A stretch of 64,000 nucleotides of DNA. It comes from Mycobacterium sp. PSTR-4-N. GTDB lineage: Bacteria > Actinomycetota > Actinomycetes > Mycobacteriales > Mycobacteriaceae. The stretch spans positions 1-64,000 of the forward strand of contig NZ_JAKRFN010000024.1 in the NCBI RefSeq assembly GCF_022348085.1, written 5' to 3'. Numbering within the stretch: the first letter of the stretch is position 1; each line of letters begins with the position of its first letter. This document shows, in pieces, positions 32,990 through 40,727 of this stretch. The translations under genes were made by a program, and so were the position numbers. The notes beneath the pieces were generated by a model. That model did no database searches, was not told the origin of the DNA, and worked only from the letters and a program-made list of their open reading frames with translations.

Positions 32990-33050
32990 CCTGTCTTCAG
33001 CAGAGGGGGTCGACACCCCGGAGGCGCTGCTCGAGCCGCCGGGATGCGAC

Positions 33051-33827
33051 GTGCTCGTCGTGGGGTGCGGGAATCTGCTGCGCGGCGACGACGGAGTCGG
33101 CCCGGTCCTGGTTCGGCACCTGTGGGAGCGCGGCGTTCCCGACGGAGCGAAGTTGGTCGACGGCGGCACGGCGGGAATGGACGTCGCCTTCCAGATGCGG
33201 GGTGCCGGTCGGGTCGTCATCGTCGATGCGGCGGCGACGGGATCGCCGCCCGGCACCCTGTTCCGGGTGCCCGGCTCCGAACTCGCCGAGCTGCCCCTGC
33301 AGGGTCTGCACACCCATTCGTTCCGGTGGGACCACGCCATCGCGTTCGCGCGCTGGGCTCTTGGTTCCGACTGCCCGACCGACATCACCGTGTTCCTGAT
33401 CGAGGTCGCCGGCGTGGAGATGGGCGCCGAGCTGTCGGCACCGGTGACCGCGGCCATGGAGCAGGTGATCGACATGATCGACCGGGAGTTCCTGGCACCG
33501 TTGCGGCCGGATTCCGAGCGCGAGGTCACCGTCGAGTTCACCGCCGACGGTTATCTGCGGCTGGACGCCGCCACCGCGGCCGCCCGCTTCCCCTCCGACG
33601 CGGTCGCCGCGGTGCTGCGCGACGACGAGTTCTGGTTGATACCGCTGCGGGGACCGCGCAGCGGCGGACTGCTGCTCAAGCAACGCACTCCCGCCGGTGA
33701 CCGTTGCGTCCTGGTGAGCGAAGTGCTGCGACACGCTCCGCTGCAGGGCGTGTTCCGTGGATGCTGGGACGATGAGAACACCGCGCTGCGGATCCCGGTC
33801 GCGCCTAGCCGGGAGCGGGACGGGTGA
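33051..33827 (+). CDS. hydrogenase maturation protease with C-terminal extension
   Basis: Endopeptidase that trims the large-subunit tail after Ni insertion. Residues 1 to about 155 match the HyaD/HybD fold (GCGNLLRGDDGVGP, VIVDAAATGSPPGT, HTHSFRW, FLIEVAG). Residues about 160-258 form an extra domain (EVTVEFTADGYLRLD to HAPLQGVFRGCWDDE) that I cannot assign. GTG 33051 begins exactly at the first beta-strand, so a longer protein from a non-canonical start such as CTG 32991, just after the hhyL stop, is possible. Overlaps the next gene by GTGA. Confidence 0.85.
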   Translation: MLVVGCGNLLRGDDGVGPVLVRHLWERGVPDGAKLVDGGTAGMDVAFQMRGAGRVVIVDAAATGSPPGTLFRVPGSELAELPLQGLHTHSFRWDHAIAFARWALGSDCPTDITVFLIEVAGVEMGAELSAPVTAAMEQVIDMIDREFLAPLRPDSEREVTVEFTADGYLRLDAATAAARFPSDAVAAVLRDDEFWLIPLRGPRSGGLLLKQRTPAGDRCVLVSEVLRHAPLQGVFRGCWDDENTALRIPVAPSRERDG

Positions 33828-34024
33828 TCGGGTTGGCTGAGCCCTCCGAGGTCGCACGCACCGTCGACACCGTGGTGGTGCCCGAACGGGGCCATTGGGC
33901 GGTCGAGATCGTGGTCGTGTTCGACGACGGGGTGGTGCGCAAACGGATCAGCACTCACCGCAGCCGCCGGCGGGCCGAACTGGCGGCCGATCTCATCAAG
34001 CGGGCCGCGGAGCGTGAGGTGTGA
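33824..34024 (+). CDS. small hydrogenase-operon protein of unknown function
   Basis: 66 residues: a short beta-rich core (HWAVEIVVVFDDGVVRKRIST) followed by a basic helix (RSRRRAELAADLIKRAAER). No family recognised. GTG 33824 overlaps the protease stop, and its own stop overlaps the TPR gene start, so it is translated within the operon and is very likely real. It could be an assembly or DNA/RNA-binding accessory; this is a guess. Confidence 0.65.
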   Translation: MIGLAEPSEVARTVDTVVVPERGHWAVEIVVVFDDGVVRKRISTHRSRRRAELAADLIKRAAEREV

Positions 34025-35250
34025 AGCTGCAGGGAAGCGCCGTGACCGACGCCGCCGTGGTGACGCGGCCGCAACCGCTCGGTGTCTTCGGCCTGCCGCT
34101 GGCGTATCTGCTCGTTCCCGCGGGTGCAGACACCGAGGAGGCTCGCCGTGCGCTGCTCTCCGGGCGGCTGCCGGACGTGTGGCCGGAGCGCCTGACCGCC
34201 CATCGGCACGCCCATGAGGGAGATCGAGAGGCCGCGCTCGCCGCGCTCGATGGAGATGATCCGGTCACGCGGTACAACCGCTTCGTACTCGACCCCGACG
34301 CTGCTGACCCGGCGGTGGTGCGGGAAGGTCTCGGGACTCTCGGTGTGCTCGTCGACGTCGTCCAGTTCGTCCTCGGTCGCAGCGACACCGTGCCCGACGC
34401 GACCGGTCTGGACGGTGAAGTGTCGGCCGCCGTCCTCGCGGTGGCCGCGTCGGCGGCCATCGACGAGGGGCGGCACAGCGACGCGGTCGCGCTGCTCGAC
34501 ACCGCCGCCGAGGCTGCGACGTCGGTGAGCCGTGCGCTTGCCGGTGTCCTGGTGGGCGCGGGCGCGGTGCTGTGCAGCGACCTCGGGGAGCCGATGGCGC
34601 TGCCCCGCCTGCAGCGCGCGCTCGCCCTGCTCGACGAGGCCGACGGGCTCGCGGTGACCCGGGCCGAACTGCACCTCACCGCGGCCGGCATCCTGCACGA
34701 GCAGGCCGGGGAGCACCCCGAGATGATGCCGGCGGCCATCCCGCACTATCACTCTGCGCTGCAACTGATCCGGCGGGACGACGCCCCCGTGCTGTGGGCC
34801 TCCGCGCACGCCGACCTCGCCATCGCCTACCTGACGATGCCGATGGTGGAGGCGTCAAGCCAGTTGCGGCTCGGCATCGCCGCGCAGTCGTTGCGCCAGG
34901 CGCTGACCGTGTTCACCCGTGAGGACCACCCGCAGCGGTGGGCCAGCGTGCAGCTCAACCTCGCGAACTCGTTGGTGTACAGCCCTTCTCGGCACCGGCA
35001 GGAGAACCTGGTGGAAGCGGTCGAGATCTACGAGGCCGTGCTGGCGACCCGCGATCGCGACCGCGATCCGCAGGGCCGCGCCCGGGTACTGGCGAACCAG
35101 GGCAACGTACTCGCCCATCTCGGCGTGTTCGATCAGGCCAAGGCGAAGCTGTACGAGGCGAGGTTCCTGTTCGAGGAAGCGGGTGACACCGATTCGGTGC
35201 GGTCGGTCCGCGGCGTGCTCGACGAGATCTCCCGGGAGGGTGCGCGATGA
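34021..35250 (+). CDS. TPR-like repeat protein, hydrogenase-operon associated
   Basis: 409 residues, all-helical, Ala/Leu-rich. TPR-like helix pairs are visible through the middle and C-terminal parts (ALAVAASAAIDEGRHSDAVALLDTAAEAA; LANQGNVLAHLGVFDQAKAKLYEARFLFEEAGD). Probably a scaffold for hydrogenase assembly or for contact with the carrier proteins. GTG 34021 overlaps the previous stop; the stop overlaps the NifU-Rieske gene by 4 bp. Similar helical-repeat genes are linked to group 1h hydrogenases, but the role is unproven. Confidence 0.75.
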   Translation: MKLQGSAVTDAAVVTRPQPLGVFGLPLAYLLVPAGADTEEARRALLSGRLPDVWPERLTAHRHAHEGDREAALAALDGDDPVTRYNRFVLDPDAADPAVVREGLGTLGVLVDVVQFVLGRSDTVPDATGLDGEVSAAVLAVAASAAIDEGRHSDAVALLDTAAEAATSVSRALAGVLVGAGAVLCSDLGEPMALPRLQRALALLDEADGLAVTRAELHLTAAGILHEQAGEHPEMMPAAIPHYHSALQLIRRDDAPVLWASAHADLAIAYLTMPMVEASSQLRLGIAAQSLRQALTVFTREDHPQRWASVQLNLANSLVYSPSRHRQENLVEAVEIYEAVLATRDRDRDPQGRARVLANQGNVLAHLGVFDQAKAKLYEARFLFEEAGDTDSVRSVRGVLDEISREGAR

Positions 35251-36110
35251 CCGTCACCGACGGTGTGGGTCTCGAGGAGCTGGCCGCGCGCGTCGACGCG
35301 GCGGTCGCGGCGGTGGCCGAGTTGGAACCGGGGGCGCGGGCCGCTGCTGAGGAATTGAAGGCGGCGCTGGAAGAGATCCATCGTGTCGGGCTGACGACCA
35401 TCGTGGCGCGCATGCGTGCCGACGACGGGGCGCGTCCGCTGCTGTTCGACCTCGTCGACGACCCGGTGCTCCGCATGCTGCTGACGCTGCACGGCATCCT
35501 GCGGCCCGATCCGGTGACGCTGGCCGAGCGTGCGTTGGCCGCGGTGCGTCCCCAGCTGCACAGTCACGGCGGCGACGTGGCGTTGGTGCGCGTCGATGCG
35601 CTCGACGGCGGGTACGTGGCCGTCGTTCGGCTGGAGGGTGCCTGCAACGGCTGCTCGATGTCATCGGTGACGCTGAGGGAACTGGTCGAAGACGCCCTGC
35701 GCCAGGGTCTTCCGGGTCTTCGGGCAGTCGAGGTGGCGCCGGCCGAGCCTTCCCCTGCGCTGATTCCGGTCGAATCGCTGCGCATGCCGGCGCGGCCGGT
35801 CGAGGACGGCTGGACACAGGTCGCGCGCGTCGAGGACATTCCGGTCGACGAGATCGCGGCACCCTGCGACGGAGTGATCGTGGTCAACGTCGGGCAGCGG
35901 CTCGCCGCCTACCGCAACGAGTGTGCGCATGAGGCGCTGCCGTTGGACGACGCGATCATCGATGCGACGGCCGGAACGCTGATGTGTCCGTGGCACGGGT
36001 TCTGCTTCGACGCCGCGTCGGGGGAGTGCGTCTCGGTTCCCGGCGTGCAACTGGAGCAGTTACCTCTGCGGATCGACGGGGGAGTGATCTGGGTTCGGAC
36101 CGGCCGATGA
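35247..36110 (+). CDS. hhyE: NifU-like/Rieske fusion iron-sulfur protein (HhyE-like)
   Basis: 287 residues: an N-terminal helical region (1-90), a NifU C-terminal-type domain (about 95-165) with C133-N-G-C136, and a Rieske-type [2Fe-2S] domain (about 188-285) with C226-A-H228 and C247-P-W-H250. The NifU pair could hold a 4Fe-4S cluster. Position suggests it takes electrons from the hydrogenase toward the quinone pool. The symbol follows the iron-sulfur protein HhyE described with the M. smegmatis enzyme; equivalence is inferred. ATG 35247. Confidence 0.8.
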   Translation: MTVTDGVGLEELAARVDAAVAAVAELEPGARAAAEELKAALEEIHRVGLTTIVARMRADDGARPLLFDLVDDPVLRMLLTLHGILRPDPVTLAERALAAVRPQLHSHGGDVALVRVDALDGGYVAVVRLEGACNGCSMSSVTLRELVEDALRQGLPGLRAVEVAPAEPSPALIPVESLRMPARPVEDGWTQVARVEDIPVDEIAAPCDGVIVVNVGQRLAAYRNECAHEALPLDDAIIDATAGTLMCPWHGFCFDAASGECVSVPGVQLEQLPLRIDGGVIWVRTGR

Positions 36111-37300
36111 GTCGCTACACGGTGCGGCACATCGTCTCCGGCCGCCCCGCCGGGCACTCGCCCACTGCGGTGCTGGCCGACGACCACACCGGCGGCTGGC
36201 GCCCGACGACCTGGTTGGGTGCACCCGCGCCGGGTGGACTGGCACTACCGCAGGCGGCACCGAGTATGTCGTGGATGTACTCGCCCCGAGGCGTTTTCGT
36301 CGACGACTCTCACCTCGTCGTCGCGGATTCCGGCAATCATCGGGTGCTCGTCTGGCACGGTGTGCCGAGCACCGACGAGCAACCGGCCGACGTGGTGCTG
36401 GGGCAGGCCGATGGGTGCACGGAGGGCCGTGCGGCGGCGGGCCGTGGCCCGGAGCGCGGCATGAACCTGCCCACCGGCGTCGCGATTGTCGACGGGCGGT
36501 TGATCGTCGCCGACGCGTGGCATCACCGCATCCTGATCTGGAATGCGGTGCCGCAGAGCGACGATGTCGCGCCCGATGTCGTGCTGGGGCAGCGCGACGC
36601 CGTGTCGGTGGAGCCGAACGCCGGCGGCGAGTGCTCGGCCGCGACGTTCTATTGGCCGTTCGGCTTCGCAGTGCTCGGTGGTCGGTTCTGGGTCGCCGAC
36701 ACCGGCAACCGGCGCGTGCTGGGTTTCGAGGGCGGCGTTCCTGAGTCCGGGCGCCCGGCTGACATCGTGCTCGGGCAGCCATCGCCGAATGCGCGGGAAG
36801 AGAACCGGGGCGAGGCGCCCGGCCCGGCGAGCTTCCGCTGGCCGCACGCCATCGCCGGCACCGACGAGCTGATGCTGGTGGCCGATGCGGGCGATCACCG
36901 GGTGCTCGGCTGGTCGCCGCACCCTGCGTCCGATCGCGCAGCGAATTCAGTTCTCGGGCAACATGATTTCTGCTCGGCGGAGGAATGGCCGTACGGGCCG
37001 CACTCCGGGGACCGGTTTCGCTTTCCCTACGCGGTGGATCTCGCTGGTGACACGCTGGTGGTGGCCGACACGGCCAACAATCGGGTGCTGGTGTGGGACG
37101 GGGTACCGACGGAGCCGCTGGGTGGCCGGCCCGCCGACCATGTGTTGGCCCAACCCGACTTCGCGTCGAACGGGGAGAACCGCTGGGCGCTGGTCGGACG
37201 CGACACCCTGTGCTGGCCGTACGGGCTGAGCCTGCACGGTGACGTGATGGCGATCGCCGATTCCGGCAACAACCGGGTCATGCTGTGGCGGCGGTCGTGA
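36107..37300 (+). CDS. NHL-repeat beta-propeller protein, hydrogenase-operon associated
   Basis: 397 residues with five or six NHL-type repeats (SPRGVFVDDSHLVVADSGNHRVLVW; LPTGVAIVDGRLIVADAWHHRILIW; WPFGFAVLGGRFWVADTGNRRVLGF, and so on), each followed by a VLGQ loop. No signal peptide is visible, so a cytoplasmic propeller is predicted, perhaps docking the hydrogenase to a partner. NHL proteins are recurrent neighbours of this hydrogenase group. ATG 36107 overlaps the upstream stop (ATGA). Confidence 0.85.
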   Translation: MSRYTVRHIVSGRPAGHSPTAVLADDHTGGWRPTTWLGAPAPGGLALPQAAPSMSWMYSPRGVFVDDSHLVVADSGNHRVLVWHGVPSTDEQPADVVLGQADGCTEGRAAAGRGPERGMNLPTGVAIVDGRLIVADAWHHRILIWNAVPQSDDVAPDVVLGQRDAVSVEPNAGGECSAATFYWPFGFAVLGGRFWVADTGNRRVLGFEGGVPESGRPADIVLGQPSPNAREENRGEAPGPASFRWPHAIAGTDELMLVADAGDHRVLGWSPHPASDRAANSVLGQHDFCSAEEWPYGPHSGDRFRFPYAVDLAGDTLVVADTANNRVLVWDGVPTEPLGGRPADHVLAQPDFASNGENRWALVGRDTLCWPYGLSLHGDVMAIADSGNNRVMLWRRS

Positions 37301-38130
37301 GGCCGCGCATCGTGCAGGGCGACGATCAGATCGGGTTCGCGTGGACGCGAGCCGACGGGTCGGCGACCACGCTCGCCGAGCTGGTCGCCGACGACGACGA
37401 ACCGGAGCGCCTGCCCGCCACGCATCTCGCCGCTCTCGACGACGCGATGATCGACGCCGCCCGCCGCTTCGGTGAGCTGTTGGGGGCCGGCCGGCGCCCG
37501 ACGGCCCGTGAGCGGGACGAGCTCGCCGAGCTGTATCGCTGTCTCGATGATGCCTGCGTGGACTACGCCCGAGCGGCTGAACGTCTCAGCATCACGCCCG
37601 ACGGGCGGGCGGGTCGGATCGTGGGGACGGCCGTGCTGATGTCGATCCTGGCCCGGCAGGCGATCGACATGCTGGGCCCGGCGCCGCTGGACGGGGAGCT
37701 GGACGAGCCGGCGCTCGGCGTGGTCGGCGGATACGGGGAGATGGTGCAGGTCGATCCCGATCGCCCGTGGAAGGGCGGCCGGTGGGTGGTGCGCATGGAG
37801 GCCGGTGCGCGGCTGCCGCTGACACTGTCGATGATCCTGTTCGACAGCTCGGGAACCAACGCCGATGCGGCTCGGGATGAGCACTGCGAGGCGCTGCGGA
37901 CGGTGACATCAGCGGTGGGACAGCCGGATTCGGACTGCTACGATGCGGCCTGCGCGCTGGACTGGCTGCTCTACGACTACCTGATGGCCCACCGTGACGG
38001 ACCCGACAGTGCCGAGATCGTGTTCGCCAAGGGTCGCGACGGTGACGCCGCCGTGGTGGTAGCGGCCGCGGCGGCGTCGGTGCAAGCCCGGGCGACGTTC
38101 GACCCGGCGCTCGCGCTCAGGCGGGGGTGA
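37297..38130 (+). CDS. unassigned protein at the end of the hydrogenase operon
   Basis: 277 residues, no family recognised. The N-terminal third is acidic and helical (LAELVADDDEPERLPATHLAALDDAMIDAARRFGELL); the middle has GGYGEMVQVDPDRPWKGGRWVVRMEAG; the C-terminal part is Ala-rich. It is probably soluble. GTG 37297 is chosen because it overlaps the NHL stop like the other junctions; GTG 37285 is in frame. The last 14 bp overlap a convergent gene. Confidence 0.65.
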   Translation: MRPRIVQGDDQIGFAWTRADGSATTLAELVADDDEPERLPATHLAALDDAMIDAARRFGELLGAGRRPTARERDELAELYRCLDDACVDYARAAERLSITPDGRAGRIVGTAVLMSILARQAIDMLGPAPLDGELDEPALGVVGGYGEMVQVDPDRPWKGGRWVVRMEAGARLPLTLSMILFDSSGTNADAARDEHCEALRTVTSAVGQPDSDCYDAACALDWLLYDYLMAHRDGPDSAEIVFAKGRDGDAAVVVAAAAASVQARATFDPALALRRG

Positions 38131-38482
38131 GCGTCACGTTGTGCAGGGAGACCGCGACGTCGGTCGGCAGGATGTCGACGAACGTCGGCGCATCGCGCAG
38201 CGCATCGCCCGTGGCGATGATGTTGCCGCCCACACACGGGAAGTCGCGGCACCGGAACCAGTACCCCGGCGGGCTCTGGTACGGCTGCATGCTGGGCGAC
38301 TGATCCACTCGGTAGCGGCCCGGCGGGATGAACGACGTCGACCAGCCGTCGCGCGGCTGCGTCGTCACGCCGAAGACACCGTTGCTGCCGTAGCTCGGTG
38401 CGGCGCTCGCGGTCGCGGCAAGAACGCACCCCGCGGCGACGATGCCGATGGCAGCGGTTCCGACGACGAGGGCGACCTTCAT
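38117..38482 (-). CDS. small secreted protein
   Basis: 121 residues with a Sec signal peptide (MKVALVVGTAAIGIVAAGC, then VLAATASA with a likely ASA cleavage site). The mature part is Gly/Pro-rich with one Cys pair (WFRCRDFPCVGG). Resembles the many small exported proteins of mycobacteria; function unknown. ATG 38482 is chosen over upstream in-frame starts because it begins exactly at the signal peptide. Confidence 0.75.
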   Translation of the reverse strand: MKVALVVGTAAIGIVAAGCVLAATASAAPSYGSNGVFGVTTQPRDGWSTSFIPPGRYRVDQSPSMQPYQSPPGYWFRCRDFPCVGGNIIATGDALRDAPTFVDILPTDVAVSLHNVTLTPA

Positions 38483-38505
38483 ACGGTCGACAGTAACTTC
38501 CGCCA

Positions 38506-39864
38506 CTACGGTCCGTGGTCGTCTTCGGGCAGGAGGTGGCGTTCGGGGTGGTGGTAGCCGTTCACGCGCCGTTGCCCGGTATCCAGGTCTGGCGGAGGGA
38601 GCCATTCGGTGTGGCCGCGGTGGTTGACCTTCGTTGTCCAGCCGGTCTGCTCGACCATCCGATTGTCCGTCCCACAGGCGAGGGTGAGGTTGGTGATGTC
38701 GGTGGCCCCGCCGCGCTTCCAGTCCTCAATGTGGTGGACCTGGGTCCAGTAGCCGGGCACCGTGCAGCCGGGTCGGGTGCAGCCGCGGGCGGAGGAGTGC
38801 AGCACGATTCGTTGTGCCGGGGAGGCGAGCCGCTTGCTGCGGCCGAGGTAGAGCGGCTGGTTGGTGTGCTGGTCGAACACCGCCAGATAGTGGTGCGCGT
38901 GGGCGGACATCCGGATCAGGTCGGCCATCGGCAACAAGCTGCCGCCGCCGGTGAGCGCTGCCCCCGCGGACTTCTCCAGTTGCTGCAGTGTTGTGGAGAC
39001 GATCACCGTCACCGGTAACCCATTGTGAGAACCGAGATCTCCGGAACTCAGCGCCATCCGGCCCACGGCCAGCCACGCGTCATGGTTGCGTTGTGCCGCA
39101 CTCCGGGTGTCCGAGCGCGCTTGTTCGGGCGCGGGTTCTGCGTCGACGCAGGGTGTCTCGTCGTCGGGGTTGCACATGCCGGGGGCGGCGAGTTTGGCTT
39201 GGATGGCCTCGTAGGTGGCGCGTGCTTCGGGGGTGATCCAGCCGGTGAGCCTGCTCATGCCGTCGGCCTGCTGCTCGCCGAGGGTGATGCCGCGCTTGCG
39301 GGCGCGGTCGGCGTCGGTGGGTTCGGGGCCGTCTTGGTCGATCATCGCCGCCAACCGATCCGCCGATTTCTTCAGATCCTCGGGCGTGAGCCCGGATCCC
39401 AGCGAGGCGAGCTGGCGGTCGGCGGCGGCGTGGGTGTCGACGTCGACCCACACCGGCAGCCCGTCGTGGAATTTGGCGATCACCGCGACGTGTTTGGCGT
39501 CCAACGATCCGGCGGCTTGCGCGGCCGCTGTTGCCTCCCAGGCCGGTGGCAGCGGTTCGCCGGTCAGGGCTTGCCGGGGCCCCAGGTTCTCGGCGTCAGC
39601 CAGGCGTCGTTTCGCCTCACGATCGGTCACCCGCAGCGCGGTGGTGAGTACTTTCTTCCATGACGCTTCCCCGAGCCGACGGGGCTCCGTCTCGGTGGTC
39701 AGACGGGACAGGATCTGATGTTCCAGCGATGGGACAGACCGGATCACTGACGTGACCTCCGACATCAACGCCACCAGCTCGCGGTGGGTCAGGGTGTCGC
39801 AGGCCTGCGACAGGATCGCGAGCTGAGCCCGCATCCCCGCCACCGCATCCGCGACCACATCCAT
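38506..39864 (-). CDS. 13E12/DUF222 family HNH endonuclease-like protein
   Basis: 452 residues from ATG 39864. The N-terminal DUF222 region (AGMRAQLAILSQACDTLTHREL) leads to a C-terminal HNH nuclease domain (CTRPGC, VHHIEDWKRGGATDITNLTLACGTDNRM). These REP13E12-type proteins are repeated in mycobacterial genomes and several are SOS-induced. ATG 39864 is preferred over GTG 39888 because a perfect LexA box and -10 box lie between them. Confidence 0.85.
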   Translation of the reverse strand: MDVVADAVAGMRAQLAILSQACDTLTHRELVALMSEVTSVIRSVPSLEHQILSRLTTETEPRRLGEASWKKVLTTALRVTDREAKRRLADAENLGPRQALTGEPLPPAWEATAAAQAAGSLDAKHVAVIAKFHDGLPVWVDVDTHAAADRQLASLGSGLTPEDLKKSADRLAAMIDQDGPEPTDADRARKRGITLGEQQADGMSRLTGWITPEARATYEAIQAKLAAPGMCNPDDETPCVDAEPAPEQARSDTRSAAQRNHDAWLAVGRMALSSGDLGSHNGLPVTVIVSTTLQQLEKSAGAALTGGGSLLPMADLIRMSAHAHHYLAVFDQHTNQPLYLGRSKRLASPAQRIVLHSSARGCTRPGCTVPGYWTQVHHIEDWKRGGATDITNLTLACGTDNRMVEQTGWTTKVNHRGHTEWLPPPDLDTGQRRVNGYHHPERHLLPEDDHGP

Positions 39865-39867
39865 GAC

Positions 39868-39883
39868 TCGAACACTAGTTCGA
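39868..39883. promoter_or_regulatory. LexA (SOS) box TCGAAC-N4-GTTCGA
   Basis: Perfect palindrome matching the mycobacterial SOS box. On the minus strand it contains TAGTGT (39872-39877), a TANNNT box 7 nt before ATG 39864, so LexA would cover the -10 of a leaderless promoter for the 13E12 gene. Confidence 0.85.
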
Positions 39884-39977
39884 CCCACCGACAGAAATTA
39901 ATCACCGTGTGACTGCAGGGGTCAACGGTGCGAGCGAGGCCAACGAGTTTCGACGAAGGGCGCGACGGCCGACACGT

Positions 39978-39983
39978 TAGGCT
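39978..39983 (+). promoter_or_regulatory. putative -10 box of dapB (leaderless)
   Basis: TAGGCT ends 6 nt before ATG 39990; no ribosome binding site in the gap. Confidence 0.5.
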
Positions 39984-39989
39984 CGGCGC

Positions 39990-40727
39990 ATGCGAGTCGG
40001 AGTGCTGGGCGCCAAGGGCAAGGTCGGCGCCGCGATGGTGGCAGGCGTGGAGGCCGCCGACGATCTCACGTTCACCACGGGCGTCGACGCCGGCGACGAC
40101 CTGTCGTCGCTCGTCGACACCGACACCGAGGTCGTCATCGACTTCACCCACCCCAGCGTCGTCATGGACAACCTGAAGTTCCTCATCGACAACGGAATTC
40201 ACGCTGTCGTCGGCACCACAGGCTTCACCGACGAACGCCTCGACCGGGTGCGTGCCTGGCTCGACGGCAAGCCCGACGTGTCGGTGCTGATCGCCCCGAA
40301 CTTCGCGATCGGCGCCGTGCTGTCGATGTACTTCGCCCAGCAAGCCGCCAAGTACTTCGAGTCGGTCGAGGTCATCGAACTGCACCATCCCCACAAGGCC
40401 GATGCGCCATCGGGGACCGCGGCTCGCACCGCGAAGCTCATCGCCGAAGCGCGAAAAGGCATGCCGCCCAACCCTGATGCGACCAGCACCGGTCTAGACG
40501 GGGCGCGCGGCGCTGACGTCGACGGAATCCCGGTGCACTCCATCCGCCTCGCGGGGCTGGTGGCCCACCAAGAAGTCCTCTTCGGCACCGAGGGCGAGAC
40601 GCTCACCATCCGGCACGACAGCATCGACCGCACCTCGTTCGTCCCCGGCGTGCTGTTGGCCGTCCGCAAGATCCGCGACCGTCCCGGGCTGACCGTCGGT
40701 CTGGAACCGCTGCTCGACCTGGCATGA
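39990..40727 (+). CDS. dapB: 4-hydroxy-tetrahydrodipicolinate reductase
   Basis: NAD(P)H-dependent step of the diaminopimelate/lysine pathway. 245 residues: MRVGVLGAKGKVGAAMV nucleotide-binding loop, VIDFTHP, GTTG, and the catalytic ELHHPHKADAPSGTA. Normal length. The stop overlaps the next gene by ATGA. Lies next to the hydrogenase island; dapA is 13 kb downstream. Confidence 0.97.
   Translation: MRVGVLGAKGKVGAAMVAGVEAADDLTFTTGVDAGDDLSSLVDTDTEVVIDFTHPSVVMDNLKFLIDNGIHAVVGTTGFTDERLDRVRAWLDGKPDVSVLIAPNFAIGAVLSMYFAQQAAKYFESVEVIELHHPHKADAPSGTAARTAKLIAEARKGMPPNPDATSTGLDGARGADVDGIPVHSIRLAGLVAHQEVLFGTEGETLTIRHDSIDRTSFVPGVLLAVRKIRDRPGLTVGLEPLLDLA

Noticed and set aside
39888..39888. GTG 39888 as the start of the 13E12 gene
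   Set aside because: It would place the LexA box and -10 inside the coding region; ATG 39864 fits the promoter.
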